This document shows, one piece after another, positions 46,048 through 55,491 of a stretch of 64,000 nt of DNA; position 1 is the stretch's first letter, and every line of letters begins with the position of its first letter. Both the position numbers and the translations under genes were made by a program. A model generated the notes under the pieces. The model saw only the letters and a program-made list of their open reading frames with translations. It was not told the origin of the DNA and made no database searches. This DNA is from Ferroplasma acidarmanus Fer1 (GTDB taxonomy: Archaea; Thermoplasmatota; Thermoplasmata; Thermoplasmatales; Thermoplasmataceae), in assembly GCF_000152265.2 (NCBI RefSeq), contig NC_021592.1:744001-808000 (forward strand), in the 5' to 3' direction.

Positions 46048-46121
46048 TAAACTAAATATTTTTATTTTGTACTTATATTTAGCAAATAAATTATAATAAA
46101 GAAAAATTATAGGGTAATTCA

Positions 46122-46406
46122 ATGGAATATATATGGATAACAAATATGGTAATTATTGCTATTGAATTCATAATATTTTTAATAATCAGCTTTAGCTACA
46201 TAAAAAATTATAAAAAAACTGGATTAAAAGTATATAATCAAATATTTGTATTCTTATTTGTATTCATGGTTCAAAGTGCAATGACACTCTATATTTATTA
46301 CAATTTTTCAAAATTTCTGGGATTAAATGTGTCTTTACCATTATTAATTATAAATATTACAGGATTAACAGGAACTGTATTATTGTATAGATTTATATCG
46401 CAGTAA
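46122..46406 (+). CDS. Small membrane protein, three transmembrane segments
   Basis: 94 residues, helices about 6-28, 41-62 and 70-90, Ile/Phe/Tyr-rich, with a short KNYKKTGLK loop. It sits 74 bases after the tandem-domain secreted gene. No family recognised. Confidence 0.55.
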   Translation: MEYIWITNMVIIAIEFIIFLIISFSYIKNYKKTGLKVYNQIFVFLFVFMVQSAMTLYIYYNFSKFLGLNVSLPLLIINITGLTGTVLLYRFISQ

Positions 46407-46643
46407 TTTTCCATGGTAATTTGCATCTTTTCTAGAATAAAAACCGTATAATAGAATAATTTAACATTTCAGGGCATTATATTTCTAACATTGTTTGATA
46501 TTCATCCAGTTTTACAGGTTTTCCTTATCTTAAATAGGGAGTATAAACTTCAAAATATATATTTACAGGATAAATTATAAATTTGAAACAAATAAATGAA
46601 AAATTAGTAGAACCATTAATATAGATTGATATCATATTTCCTT
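46407..46643. other. Intergenic region
   Basis: No gene or strong hairpin; the amidohydrolase promoter is within the AT-rich part near 46600. Confidence 0.35.
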
Positions 46644-47789
46644 ATGGAGACTGAAGAATACATAATTGCAATGCGGGAATATTTCCACGAAAACCCGGAA
46701 TTGAGCTTTAAAGAATTTAAAACTGCAGATAGGCTGGAAAAGGAATTAAGAGATATGGGCTTAAACCCGAAAAGGATCACAGAAACCGGAATAATTGCAG
46801 ATATAAAGGGAAATGGGAAAAAAACAGTGGCAATAAGGGCAGATATAGATGCTTTGCCAGTTACAGAAGAAAACAAAGTTAGCTATGTGTCTAAAAATAA
46901 AGGTGTAATGCATGCCTGCGGCCATGATACCCATATGGCCATGCTATTAGGAGCAGCAAAAATGCTGATAGTAGAAAAGGAAAAACTCAATGGCAACATA
47001 AGGTTAATTTTCCAGCCAGCCGAGGAACTCCCTCCAGGTGGTGCGGTTGGCATGATTAAAAACGGTGCACTGGAGAATGTGGACTTTGTAATAGGGCAGC
47101 ATATAATGGGATTTATACCTGCAGGAAAGATAGCAATATACTATAAGGAAATGATGGCAAATGCAGACGAATTTGATATTAAAATACATGGGAAAGGCGG
47201 GCATGGTTCTGCGCCACAGGATTCAATTGATGCTATTTACATAACCGCACACCTTATAGAAATGCTGAATACAATTGTTTCAAGGGAAATTGACCCACAG
47301 GAGCCTGCAGTAATAACAACCGGAACAGTGAATTCAGGATATAGATATAACATAATAGCTGCACATGCGGAACTCACAGGAACTGTAAGGACATTCAACA
47401 TAGAGGTTCAGGAAAAGATAATAAAAAGGATAAAGGATATATTAGAAGGACTAAAATCCATTTATGGAATTGAATATGAGTATGAATACAAGAAGGGATA
47501 TCCAGTTCTGGTAAATAACGAAAAAATAGCTAAATATATAGAGGAAGCGGCAAAGAGGATTGTTGGGAAAGATAATATAATACATCCAAAGCCCAATATG
47601 GGAGGTGAAGACTTCGCATACTTCCTGCAGAAAGTTCCTGGGGCTTATTATTTCATTGGCGGGAGCAATTCTGAAAGAGGAATTGATTCTATGAATCATT
47701 CGCCAACTTTTGATGTGGATGAAAGTGCACTTTATACCGGTGCGAAGGTTTTGAAGGAAGCCGCAATGGAAATATTGAATAAGGAATAA
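46644..47789 (+). CDS. M20-family amidohydrolase (HipO/AbgB type)
   Basis: About 381 residues from the ATG at 46644; the 46626 start adds six. Metal-dependent hydrolase of N-acyl amino acids. Seen: HACGHDTHMAMLLGAAK (metal ligands), QPAEELPPGGA with the catalytic Glu pair, GKGGHGSAPQDSIDAI in the lid domain and MGGEDFAYFLQKVPG with the final metal ligand. Clear ILFDQ-type carboxypeptidase fold. Directly followed by a proline-racemase-family gene; the two might act in the same amino-acid catabolic route. Confidence 0.9.
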   Translation: METEEYIIAMREYFHENPELSFKEFKTADRLEKELRDMGLNPKRITETGIIADIKGNGKKTVAIRADIDALPVTEENKVSYVSKNKGVMHACGHDTHMAMLLGAAKMLIVEKEKLNGNIRLIFQPAEELPPGGAVGMIKNGALENVDFVIGQHIMGFIPAGKIAIYYKEMMANADEFDIKIHGKGGHGSAPQDSIDAIYITAHLIEMLNTIVSREIDPQEPAVITTGTVNSGYRYNIIAAHAELTGTVRTFNIEVQEKIIKRIKDILEGLKSIYGIEYEYEYKKGYPVLVNNEKIAKYIEEAAKRIVGKDNIIHPKPNMGGEDFAYFLQKVPGAYYFIGGSNSERGIDSMNHSPTFDVDESALYTGAKVLKEAAMEILNKE

Positions 47790-47838
47790 ATTAACTATTT
47801 TATCCAAAATTATTTATTTATAGTCCAATTATTAGATA

Positions 47839-48831
47839 ATGAGCTTGAAATCTGATTTTACTATTGATGTTATAGATACACATACAGAGGGAGAGCCAAC
47901 ACGTATTATGTTCTGGAATAACATTCCTAAAAATTTAAGGGATGCACTTTCTGTGAGAAAATATTTCATTGACCATTATGATTACATAAGAAAAATATTG
48001 CTTCTTGAACCCAGAGGGCATAAGGACCAGTTCGGTGCCATTCTCCTTCCTCCGGTAAACCCTGATAGCGATTACACAGTGATTTATCCTACAACCGAAT
48101 CATATCTTGATATGTGCGGGCATGCAACAATTGGTGTGAGCACTGCGCTGGTTGCACTGGGGTATGTCCCATTTGAAGGAAATGAGAAAACACTGGTATA
48201 TGACACAGTAGCTGGGACTGTTAAGGCGATGGTTAAGATAGAAAACGGAGAACCTGTTTCCGTCTCCATAGTGGATGTCAAATCATATTTTGTAAAGAAG
48301 ATTAAGGTAAATGTGAACGGTAAAAATGTGGATGTAAATATCTCATATGGGGGAAATTTCTACGCCATTGTAAATTCTAAGGACCTGGGAGTTGATGTGG
48401 AGCCTGAATATATTGATGACCTGCTTGCATACGGGAAAATAATAAGGGAAAAAGCATATGAAACTTTAAAAGAACTATACCCTGAAAACCGTAAAAACCT
48501 GGAGCCACTTGCAATGATAACCGATAATAACCATGATTACCGCGCAATAGTTACCTTTGCAGGCAATAGCTTTGATAGGTCGCCATGTGGAACGGGAACT
48601 GCTGCCAGGGCCGCTTTTCTTGTCCATGAGGGGAAGTTGAAACTTGATGGCAGCTACGTTAATGAGTCAATTCTCAGGACAAAATTTGAATGCAGGATAA
48701 TATCGTGGGAGAAAGTCAACGACACCATTGCAATTATCCCTGAAATTACAGGGAGGGCATGGGTAACACAGCTGTGCAAGATTATAGTTGACCCATCAGA
48801 TCCTTTAAAACACGGGTTTCTGGTACAGTGA
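47839..48831 (+). CDS. Proline-racemase-family protein
   Basis: 330 residues. DTHTEGEPTRI near the start, MCGHATIGVSTAL (first catalytic Cys), and RSPCGTGTAARAAFL (second catalytic Cys) are all present. Proline racemase, hydroxyproline epimerase and dehydratase paralogues share this fold; two intact cysteines indicate racemase/epimerase chemistry. Starts about 50 bases after the amidohydrolase, same strand. Confidence 0.88.
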   Translation: MSLKSDFTIDVIDTHTEGEPTRIMFWNNIPKNLRDALSVRKYFIDHYDYIRKILLLEPRGHKDQFGAILLPPVNPDSDYTVIYPTTESYLDMCGHATIGVSTALVALGYVPFEGNEKTLVYDTVAGTVKAMVKIENGEPVSVSIVDVKSYFVKKIKVNVNGKNVDVNISYGGNFYAIVNSKDLGVDVEPEYIDDLLAYGKIIREKAYETLKELYPENRKNLEPLAMITDNNHDYRAIVTFAGNSFDRSPCGTGTAARAAFLVHEGKLKLDGSYVNESILRTKFECRIISWEKVNDTIAIIPEITGRAWVTQLCKIIVDPSDPLKHGFLVQ

Positions 48832-48907
48832 TTATTCATTAAACAATTGTTTTTTTGTGTAAATATTTCGCAATATTTATTTATATTTATGTTATAAAAC
48901 ACTATAA

Positions 48908-49504
48908 ATGCCGGACACAATATATGTTTATGAAAACCATAAAATTACGGGCCCAGATGGTTATAATGTGGATATTATTATCTCTGATCATGGAAAAGAA
49001 ATAACCATAGAAGGGACTGACAATATACAATTAAAACGGGAAAAGGGCAAATATATCATAAGCCATAACTTCCTCGAAGAAGGCAGCCTAGAAAGAGGTT
49101 CTGCAATGGATTACATGGGAAACAATTTCTGGATTCCGAAAAAGGATATGAAAAAGTTAAACATGGGAAACATAGATTTCGCTATTTATTCTCAAAATAT
49201 AGAAGTTGCATATATTAACAAATTCAAAAATAGCCTCAATATAAGTATAGAGAAGAAAAATTATATCATCCCTGTAATGATATACATTGCAGTCCTTTCC
49301 AGAAGGTTAAAGGAAAGATTCGGAAAATTATATACGAAAATCGGTGCTCTGCGTCTAGGGGGATTAATTATGCCTTCTATGGGTGGCATTTTCTCATTCA
49401 TAGGGATTGACGTGCATTCATTTATGCTTTCTATAGTGAGCCTTGCTGCTATGATTGTATTCAGTGTTCCTGCTTTGGTGTTGCAAAAAAAATCTCTGTT
49501 TTAA
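48908..49504 (+). CDS. Uncharacterised protein with C-terminal membrane hairpin
   Basis: 198 residues. N-terminal ~110 are soluble, beta-rich, with NNFWIPKKDMKKLNMGNIDFAI; the last 90 include two or three membrane stretches (about 118-133, 145-165, 168-192). Style is of a lipid-associated or scramblase-like protein, but no signature allows a family. Stand-alone with an AT-rich promoter; leaderless-looking ATG. Confidence 0.55.
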   Translation: MPDTIYVYENHKITGPDGYNVDIIISDHGKEITIEGTDNIQLKREKGKYIISHNFLEEGSLERGSAMDYMGNNFWIPKKDMKKLNMGNIDFAIYSQNIEVAYINKFKNSLNISIEKKNYIIPVMIYIAVLSRRLKERFGKLYTKIGALRLGGLIMPSMGGIFSFIGIDVHSFMLSIVSLAAMIVFSVPALVLQKKSLF

Positions 49505-49670
49505 TTATTTTAATAACCTCCAGGGAAAATAGATTATATTGAAATATTTTGTTGTCATAGTTAAAAAAGCAAGGGCAAAGTGATAAAGTAAATGAAAATG
49601 GTATTTATAGCTGGAAAGGCCAGTATATTAAAAATTTTGAAAGTATTTGTGAAATGCAAATAAATAAATA

Positions 49671-50273
49671 TTGAAGTGGGATAAAATTACTATGGCAGAG
49701 ATTGATTTTGGAACATATCACCATTCATCTTTAGAAGAGTCTATAAAATTAAGGGGACTGGTAAAAGAAAAGATGAACCAGGTACTTGACACGTTGTATC
49801 CAGCAACTCAAAAAATAAATATTCTTGATGCGGGTTGCGGCCTCGGCTTTATGGTTTCCATAGCTGCAAAACATTTTCCCTATGCATCAATCACAGGAAT
49901 TGACATATTTAACCATGATAGCCTTTCAGGGTCCTCCATGGAAAAGGCACTTCAAAATATGAAGGAACTTGGCATAGATAATAGAGTTGTATTGATTAAC
50001 CACAACCTCTTAACTCCTTTTACCATAGAAACAAAATTTGACCTTGCAATGTCAAACCTGGTTTTCCATAATCTAGGAAAAAATAGATTTAGGGCCTATG
50101 ATAATGTTATTGAATGCCTTAATGGCGGGGCTTATTTTATCCTTATCGACCTTCTGCCAGAACAATCTATAGATATGGATTATTTAAGAAATAGCTTTTC
50201 TACAGTTATGGAAATACCCATCACAGGCAATGGGAAATGGGATTTGCAGTTGAAGGTATTTCAAAAAATTTAA
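49671..50273 (+). CDS. Class I SAM-dependent methyltransferase
   Basis: 200 residues. SAM motif I ILDAGCGLGFMVSIAA, motif II acidic SITGIDIF, and the post-I GIDNRVVLINHNL. The catalytic loop has MSNLVFHNLGKNRF, without NPPY, so probably an O- or small-molecule methyltransferase. Start is TTG at 49671 or ATG at 49692. A short C-terminus ends EIPITGNGKWDLQL. Confidence 0.75.
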   Translation: MKWDKITMAEIDFGTYHHSSLEESIKLRGLVKEKMNQVLDTLYPATQKINILDAGCGLGFMVSIAAKHFPYASITGIDIFNHDSLSGSSMEKALQNMKELGIDNRVVLINHNLLTPFTIETKFDLAMSNLVFHNLGKNRFRAYDNVIECLNGGAYFILIDLLPEQSIDMDYLRNSFSTVMEIPITGNGKWDLQLKVFQKI

Positions 50274-50308
50274 TTGAAAAATAACAAAATATAAAAAAAT
50301 AAATTATT

Positions 50309-51535
50309 TTATCTGGAATGCTTTACGAATAATACCAGAATTCCAGCTACCAGAGCAAATAATGCCATCCCATAAACACCTGCTACGAAGGAATGCGTTA
50401 CGGTCTCAAGCCCCCCAACAACTATAGGGCCAACTGCACCTCCCAGGTTGCCCAATCCGTTGATAAGCCCTATTGATGCTGCAGAACTTTCCTTTGTTAA
50501 TGATTCCTGGGGTATATTCCAGAAAACCGGGAGGAAGGTGAATATTCCAATAGCTGATATTGTGAAGAAAGCAAAAGATACATAGACGTTCGATATTGAG
50601 AATGCACTTATTGCAAGCCCTATAAAAGCAATAAAGAATATAATGGCTGTAAGTTTTTTCCTATCGCCTTTTCTATCAGAATACCTGAGTATGAAGATAA
50701 GTGCTATGGCTGCAACTATATATGGTATATCAGACAGGAAACTGGAAGAAGCTGCGTTAACATGTGCAAAAGACCCTATAATTGACGGCAGCCATATAGA
50801 ATACCCATAGAGTGCTGTTACGCCGAAGAAGTATACAAGTGTTAATAAAATAACATCAGGCTCCATTAATGCCTTCTTCCAAGGGATTTTTAAAGCTTTA
50901 TTTTTTTGCTCAATATCAAGGTCTGATTCAAGGGCATTTATTTCATCTTTGTTCATCCATTTGGCCTGTGATGGAAAATCAGTTAGAACTATCCATAAGA
51001 TTACTACTGAGATCAGGGCAAGTATACCTTCAATTATAAATAGATATCTCCAGCCAGGATTATCGTGATAAACTGTAAAAATTTCACCGGAAAGTAAGCC
51101 ACCAAATATGCCAGCAACCGGAATTGCAGCATTGAAAAAGGCATTCGCAACTCCTCTCTCAGACTCAACAAACCATACGCCCATAAAGAACATAACTCCC
51201 GCATAGAATGGAGCCTCTGCCAATCCAAGAATGAATCTCAGGGCATAAATTTCTGGCACATTTTGGACAAAACCGGTTATAATTGTTATTATTCCCCATG
51301 CAGTAAAGGCTATTCCGAATATTTTTCTTACACCTACTTTGTTTATTCTTAATGTGGTAAACACCTGTGGTATGGCGTATGCCACGAAAAACAGTGCCGA
51401 TGCTATGCCTGCAATTAAATCAGCTGATGATTTCGGTACCCCTATATCAGGGAACATCCCTGCAGATATTGCATAGGATAAGTTCACCCGGTCTAAAAAA
51501 TTTATAACGTAGAGATAGTGTGTTGCATAATTCAT
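50309..51535 (-). pseudogene. MFS transporter (ACS-type), 5' end displaced by an IS element
   Basis: The frame from 51506 down codes about 400 residues of an anion:cation-symporter-like carrier: NFLDRVNLSYA, YAIPQVFTTLRINKVG, RFILGLAEAPFYAGVMFF. The first eight codons seen now (MNYATHY and neighbours, 51535-51516) lie in the terminal repeat of the IS5-like element. The original beginning, METTKFSVASS then LKKRYIRIAPILFF, is found at 53971-53898, beyond the element. Rejoining at the 9-bp target duplication restores the frame. The present ORF lacks its promoter and part of helix 1, so it is probably inactive. Confidence 0.85.
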
Positions 51536-51583
51536 TCTAATTTAATAATTATCCCATAATAAATTTAAAACTTAAAAGGAAAA

Positions 51584-51609
51584 ACCCCTATATAGTGAAA
51601 TATAGGGGT
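51584..51609 (+). promoter_or_regulatory. Hairpin hiding the transposase ribosome site
   Basis: ACCCCTATAT-AGTGAA-ATATAGGGGT: ten-base perfect arms with a six-base loop. The right arm contains the GGGGTG(AT) ribosome-binding site of the transposase whose TTG begins at 51618. Folded in mRNA it would block ribosomes, a known way for IS elements to limit read-through expression. That function is inferred. Confidence 0.55.
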
Positions 51610-51617
51610 GATTTGCT

Positions 51618-52157
51618 TTGACTCCACAAATCAATAATAAAATAAATAGAAGTATAAAAAGATACTGGATTGGTTCAAACAGGAGATGGGAAAAGTATAA
51701 TGAATCACTTGTAGATAGAATAGAATACCTTACAGATTTATCATTCATTAAAGATTATGATACTTTACTGGAGGAAAATAATAGTGGAAAAATAGGCCAT
51801 CCATACAAAGTTCCTGATGCATTAATAATGTATTTAGCCAGATTGCGATCTATATTCAATATACCATTTAGAACTCTTGAAGGCATGTTAAGATCCTTAG
51901 CAATTATAGCTAATATAAAATCAATATCATACAGTGAAATATTCAGGAGGATAAGGAGAATCAAGCCTGAATTGAATAATATTAACAGTAAGCTGGATTG
52001 CATTATAGATTCTACTGGATATAAGATAACAATAAGGGGAGATTATTTAAGGCATAAATGGCATAGGAAAAGGAAGGGATGGATAAAACTGCATGTAATA
52101 ATATCATTAAAAGATGTTACTGTATTATCATTCACAATTACAGATGAGCATACACAT
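51618..52157 (+). pseudogene. IS5-like transposase, N-terminal part
   Basis: 180 codons ending ITDEHTH, then seven codons of IS3 sequence and a stop. Contains the DDE start: KLDCIIDSTGYKIT (first Asp) and RHKWHRKRKGWIKLHV. It is in frame with 53490-53873 once the IS3 element (ACACAT duplication) is removed, giving a 307-residue transposase. Confidence 0.85.
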
Positions 52158-52242
52158 TGGTGCGTACCCTTTATTATTTAGACAGTTATCAAGTGGAATA
52201 TATAGAAATGGATAAATATAAATTAGAATATAATGAGGTGAT

Positions 52243-52515
52243 ATGATGGAGAAATTTACAGCAGATGAAAAGGTAGCAATAGTAATGGAATCATTTACAG
52301 CAAACAATATAGCAGAGCTATGCAGAAGGCATGGAGTATCTGTATCAAACTTCTATAAATGGAGGGATAAGTTTATAGAATCAGGGAAAAAGGGATTCTA
52401 TGGTTCTGGAGTAAACAATGGGTATGAGAAGGAGATTGATAAACTAAAGAGGCTGGTAGGTGACCAGGCCTTAGTCATAGACGAATTAAAAAAAAATTAC
52501 AGAGGGAGGAGATAA
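52243..52515 (+). CDS. IS3-family OrfA (HTH protein)
   Basis: 90 residues. Helix-turn-helix NIAELCRRHGVSVSNFYKWRDKFIESG is the IS3/IS911 OrfA type; the C-terminal leucine-zipper-like helix is short (YEKEIDKLKRLVGDQALVIDELKKN). Ends with a 9-A run (52488-52496). Ribosome site GAGGTGAT precedes the ATG. OrfB starts on the last base of this gene's stop. Confidence 0.88.
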   Translation: MMEKFTADEKVAIVMESFTANNIAELCRRHGVSVSNFYKWRDKFIESGKKGFYGSGVNNGYEKEIDKLKRLVGDQALVIDELKKNYRGRR

Positions 52516-53453
52516 TGGAAACAGTGAATAACCTTGGAGATAAACTGTCTGTATCAAGGTTCTCTAAAATAACAGGAATACAGAGGTCATATATCCACTA
52601 TAACAGGAAAAGTACAGTAAGGCATAGGAAATCAAGGATACCTGAAAATATAATAAATAAGGTACTGGAAATATCAGGAAAAAGGGTAACATACGGGCAC
52701 AGGAGAATATGGGCTGTATTAAGGAATGAAGGGGTTAAAATAAACATAAAAACAGTAAGGAGAATAATAAAATCTAATAATTTACAGCTCCCATATGCAA
52801 AGCATAAGAACAGGACAAATAAAAGGAATTTAACAAAGCCCTCAGACATAAACCAGCTATGGGAAACTGATATCCATTATGTCAGGACACATAATGGGAT
52901 GTGCTATTTAATGGCTGTAAAGGATTGTTTCTCTAAAAGGTGGCTATCATATAATTTCTCAAGGGCATGCACAGCTAAAGACTGTGTAAAGCCTATAGAA
53001 GATGCATATGCCATAAGATACAAAGATTCTAACTTAAACAATCTGGTACTTAGGACAGACAATGGCCCACAGTACATAGCCAGGGAATTCAAAACTCCTG
53101 CAAGGCTATTGAATATACCTCATGAGTACATAGAGAAACAGACACCTGAGGACAATGGTGATATAGAATCATTCCACAATTCATTGAAAACTGATTATAT
53201 ATGGCTAAATGACCTTGAAAGCTATGAAGATGCTAAGGAATTAATAGAATATGCATTCAATGATTACAATAATTACAGGCCACATTCTTCTATAGGCTAT
53301 TTAACACCTGTAGAATTTGAAAAGCAATGGAACAGCAGTGAAGAATTCAGGAATAAGTTTCTGAAGGAGAGAAAGAAAAAGGAGGAAAGAAGATTGAAAA
53401 ACAGGAAAATTAATATAAGCAGGAGGAATGAAAGTGTCTCAATATTACACTAA
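52515..53453 (+). CDS. IS3-family OrfB transposase
   Basis: 312 residues with DDE: LWETDIHYVRTHNG (first Asp), LRTDNGPQYI (second Asp), PEDNGDIESFHNSLK (Glu). N-terminal HTH_21-like RRIWAVLRNEGVKINIKTVRRI. Starts in TAATG overlap with OrfA and has GGGAGGAG as ribosome site. A -1 slip on the A run in orfA leads into this frame without a stop, so an OrfAB fusion is possible. Confidence 0.92.
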   Translation: METVNNLGDKLSVSRFSKITGIQRSYIHYNRKSTVRHRKSRIPENIINKVLEISGKRVTYGHRRIWAVLRNEGVKINIKTVRRIIKSNNLQLPYAKHKNRTNKRNLTKPSDINQLWETDIHYVRTHNGMCYLMAVKDCFSKRWLSYNFSRACTAKDCVKPIEDAYAIRYKDSNLNNLVLRTDNGPQYIAREFKTPARLLNIPHEYIEKQTPEDNGDIESFHNSLKTDYIWLNDLESYEDAKELIEYAFNDYNNYRPHSSIGYLTPVEFEKQWNSSEEFRNKFLKERKKKEERRLKNRKINISRRNESVSILH

Positions 53454-53489
53454 AAAACTGTCCAAATTTTGGGGGAACAGATCACACAT

Positions 53490-53873
53490 GATTCTAAGGC
53501 TGCCAGAAAACTATTGAGTAAGATGAAAAATAATATTCTAAGAATATTTGGAGATAGGGGATATGATTCAAAATATATCTACAATATGTTTGGATATAAT
53601 GCAGTAATACCACCCAGGAAAAATGCTTCTACCAAATCCAGAGGTTCATATGCAAGGGCTAAGATTGTGAGATTTATAAAAAAGAACTCCATGGAACAGT
53701 GGAAAGAGAATAATAGCTATAGCAAAAGGTGGATTGTAGAAATATATTTTTCAGGATTAAAAAGAGTAATGACAGAGATAATTAAAGCTAAGAAAATAGA
53801 GTATATTATACAGGAATTAGCTCTTAAGGTAGTCAATTACAATATTATGAGGGGGATGACACATGCCTATTAA
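53490..53873 (+). pseudogene. IS5-like transposase, C-terminal part
   Basis: 127 codons: DSKAARKLLSKM, IFGDRGYDSKYI (second catalytic Asp), IPPRKNAS, SKRWIVEIYFSGLKRVMTE (Y-x-E box region) and a helical tail. In frame with 51618-52157 after removal of the IS3 copy. A possible false start 21 bases upstream (53469) is in IS3 sequence. Confidence 0.85.
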
Positions 53874-53888
53874 TTATGCAACACACTA

Positions 53889-53971
53889 ACGTAGAGAAAA
53901 AATAGTATAGGTGCTATCCTTATATATCTCTTCTTCAACGAAGAAGCAACACTAAACTTAGTAGTTTCCAT
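53889..53971 (-). pseudogene. Displaced 5' end of the MFS gene
   Basis: From the ATG at 53971: METTKFSVASS, LKKRYIRIAPILFF and then LYV across the target duplication, i.e. the cytoplasmic N-terminus and start of helix 1 of the carrier at 50309. With its promoter region to the right it may still be transcribed, but only into the element. Confidence 0.85.
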
Positions 53972-54113
53972 AACAACTAGGATAAATATCTTATATATAA
54001 AATGTTACATGATAACAGTGGGCATGTATGATGGTTTTAAATATATATTAATAGATATTTATGTGGTGGATTATAAACTTTTTTTAATTCACGTTGTTAA
54101 TAGTAGATTGACT
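53972..54113. other. Upstream region of the disrupted MFS gene
   Basis: AT-rich. The former MFS promoter is expected near 53990-54020. The 71-codon frame starting 54009 on the plus strand looks like chance. Confidence 0.4.
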
Positions 54114-54634
54114 CTAGGCCTTCTTAGCCAGGTTAACGGCAGAAACTACATCTTCTTCAGTTATATCATTTTCCTCCAGAAAATCAGCGAAATATTTATC
54201 AACTACCTCTTTCTCAAAGGTTGATCTTTTAGTGAATTTTGGGTATCTTGAATACACTGTATCAAGTAATTCTGTTAAACTCATATAATTGAAGGTAGAC
54301 TTGACCTTAAATATTTGTTGCTTCTCAAAATCATGTAAGTTATTCCAAACTGAAGCAGCGATTTTAAAACCTTTGTTGGTAAGTTTTATCCTATCAAATG
54401 AAATTAGTCCTATTGATTGTAAATCAGTAAGATCTCGGGAAAGTCCATCTGAAAATGGACCATAAAAAGAGGCTCGAAGTGATAGGTCTCTTTAGTATAG
54501 ATGAATGAAGTTCTTCTACAGAGAAGGAAAATCTCTTTCTATAAATGTGTAACTGATCGTATTGGCTCATTATTCTTCATGGACTTCCCACACGCATAGA
54601 TGAAAGAAAGTAATAAATCACTCCTTGAGACCAT
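54114..54634 (-). pseudogene. Broken gene of a small helical protein (YwgA-like pattern)
   Basis: From the ATG at 54634: SDLLLSFIYACGKSMKNNEPI then RSVTHL, a TAG where Gln is expected (54539-54541), KEIFLLCRR, then a frameshift near 54470-54480, FYGPFSDGLSRDLTDLQS, GLISFDRIKLTNKGFKIA, MSLTELLDTVYSRYPKFTKRS and a C-terminus ending VSAVNLAKKA with a stop at 54114. The pattern NEPI...LQKEIFLL and YGPFSDGL recalls the YwgA/Panacea-type helical proteins that often accompany mobile elements; I recall the pattern, not a search. The nonsense codon and frameshift are seen. Confidence 0.7.
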
Positions 54635-54843
54635 ATAAAGAAAGTATTCCATTGTTATACACATTTCTTGTGTAACGCAGTAAGTTTTCACGAGTAGAGA
54701 TTGGTTGTGCATCTCGGATAAAATAGTGGATAAGTCGGGATTTAATTATAACTTAATCTGGATAGAAGAACCTGAAAATACTAAAGAAATTTTATTGACA
54801 CCATAAATAACATTTAAATATCGTTTAAGCATAAAAATATGTT

Positions 54844-55041
54844 ATGCCAAAAACAATTACCATTAAAAAGTCTGTGTATGATAAGTTAATCGGGTTCAAA
54901 AAGGAGAACGAAAGCTTTAGTGAGTTATTGGATAGGTTGATAAAATCACAGAGCAAGTATGAACTTCTTCTGTCACTGAGACAGAGCGTTGAATTAGAAG
55001 GAAAGGAAGACCTTCTGAAAGAAGTACAAAATAAAAGGTGA
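54844..55041 (+). CDS. VapB-type antitoxin (DUF217-like)
   Basis: 65 residues: KTITIKKSVYDKLIGFKKEN, ESFSELLDRLIKS then a helical tail, the pattern of archaeal VapB antitoxins of the DUF217 group. Preceded by TTTAAATA/TTTAAGCATAAAA-type promoter sequence. The companion VapC 15 bases downstream is damaged. Confidence 0.8.
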   Translation: MPKTITIKKSVYDKLIGFKKENESFSELLDRLIKSQSKYELLLSLRQSVELEGKEDLLKEVQNKR

Positions 55042-55055
55042 AAGACGGGAAATTT

Positions 55056-55417
55056 ATGTTATTATTTAGATACTCGACAAGAAATCGGATAAAGTACACG
55101 TGCTCATGTCAAAGATTATTGACAGCGGGGAAGATTACTGCACAAGCTCTATAAATTTACACGAGGTACTATATGGAATTAAAAAATATTCTAAAGATTC
55201 TAAATTGGTCATGCAGATTCCAGTTTTAGGCTACAGTAAAAGTGACACTGAACTGTCTGTAGACTTAGAACTAAGTGCCGAAAGAAGTGGGAAAGCTATT
55301 CCCAGAATGGATGTAATCATAGCAGCAATAGCAATAAACAATGGGTGTTCACTTTACACTTTAGACAACCATTTTGAAGTTTTAATGGATATTGGCCTAA
55401 AGCTGTTAAGGTTATGA
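55056..55417 (+). pseudogene. VapC-like PIN toxin with broken 5' end
   Basis: The intact frame from 55100 encodes SGEDYCTSSINLHEVLYGIKK, SAERSGKAIPRMDVIIAA and LYTLDNHFEVLMDIG, which is a PIN domain lacking the first catalytic Asp. Upstream, ATG TTA TTA begins at 55056, LDT appears in another frame, and ILDKKSDKVHVLM in a third: two short frameshifts or a ~15-base deletion have removed the LDTSxxID stretch. The three remaining acidic sites cannot rescue activity. Confidence 0.7.
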
Positions 55418-55491
55418 TTTTTAAAATATACTAATAACCCATAAAGCCTGAAGTCAGAAATATAATTCCAAATACTGATAGAAATAATATT

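Larger units (their letters stand above)
52158..53483 (+). mobile_element. Complete IS3-family element
   Basis: 1326 bp, inserted between two copies of ACACAT (52152-52157 and 53484-53489). Ends contain ATTTAGACAGTT (left) and, inverted, ATTTGGACAGTT (right). Two overlapping ORFs, orfA and orfB. A shorter relic of the same left end sits at 20437. Confidence 0.88.
51516..53888 (+). mobile_element. IS5-like element (split by an IS3 element), with 17-bp perfect ends
   Basis: Left end TAGTGTGTTGCATAATT (51516-51532) and right end AATTATGCAACACACTA (53872-53888) are perfect 17-base inverted repeats. ACGTAGAGA occurs directly at 51507-51515 and 53889-53897, a 9-base target duplication inside an MFS gene. 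Removing the nested IS3 element leaves about 1.04 kb with a single transposase gene. The family call (IS5-like) rests on the DDE style. Confidence 0.9.

Noticed and set aside
54009-54224. 71-codon plus-strand frame
   Set aside because: Antisense to the rebuilt pseudogene and MFS upstream region; composition suggests chance.
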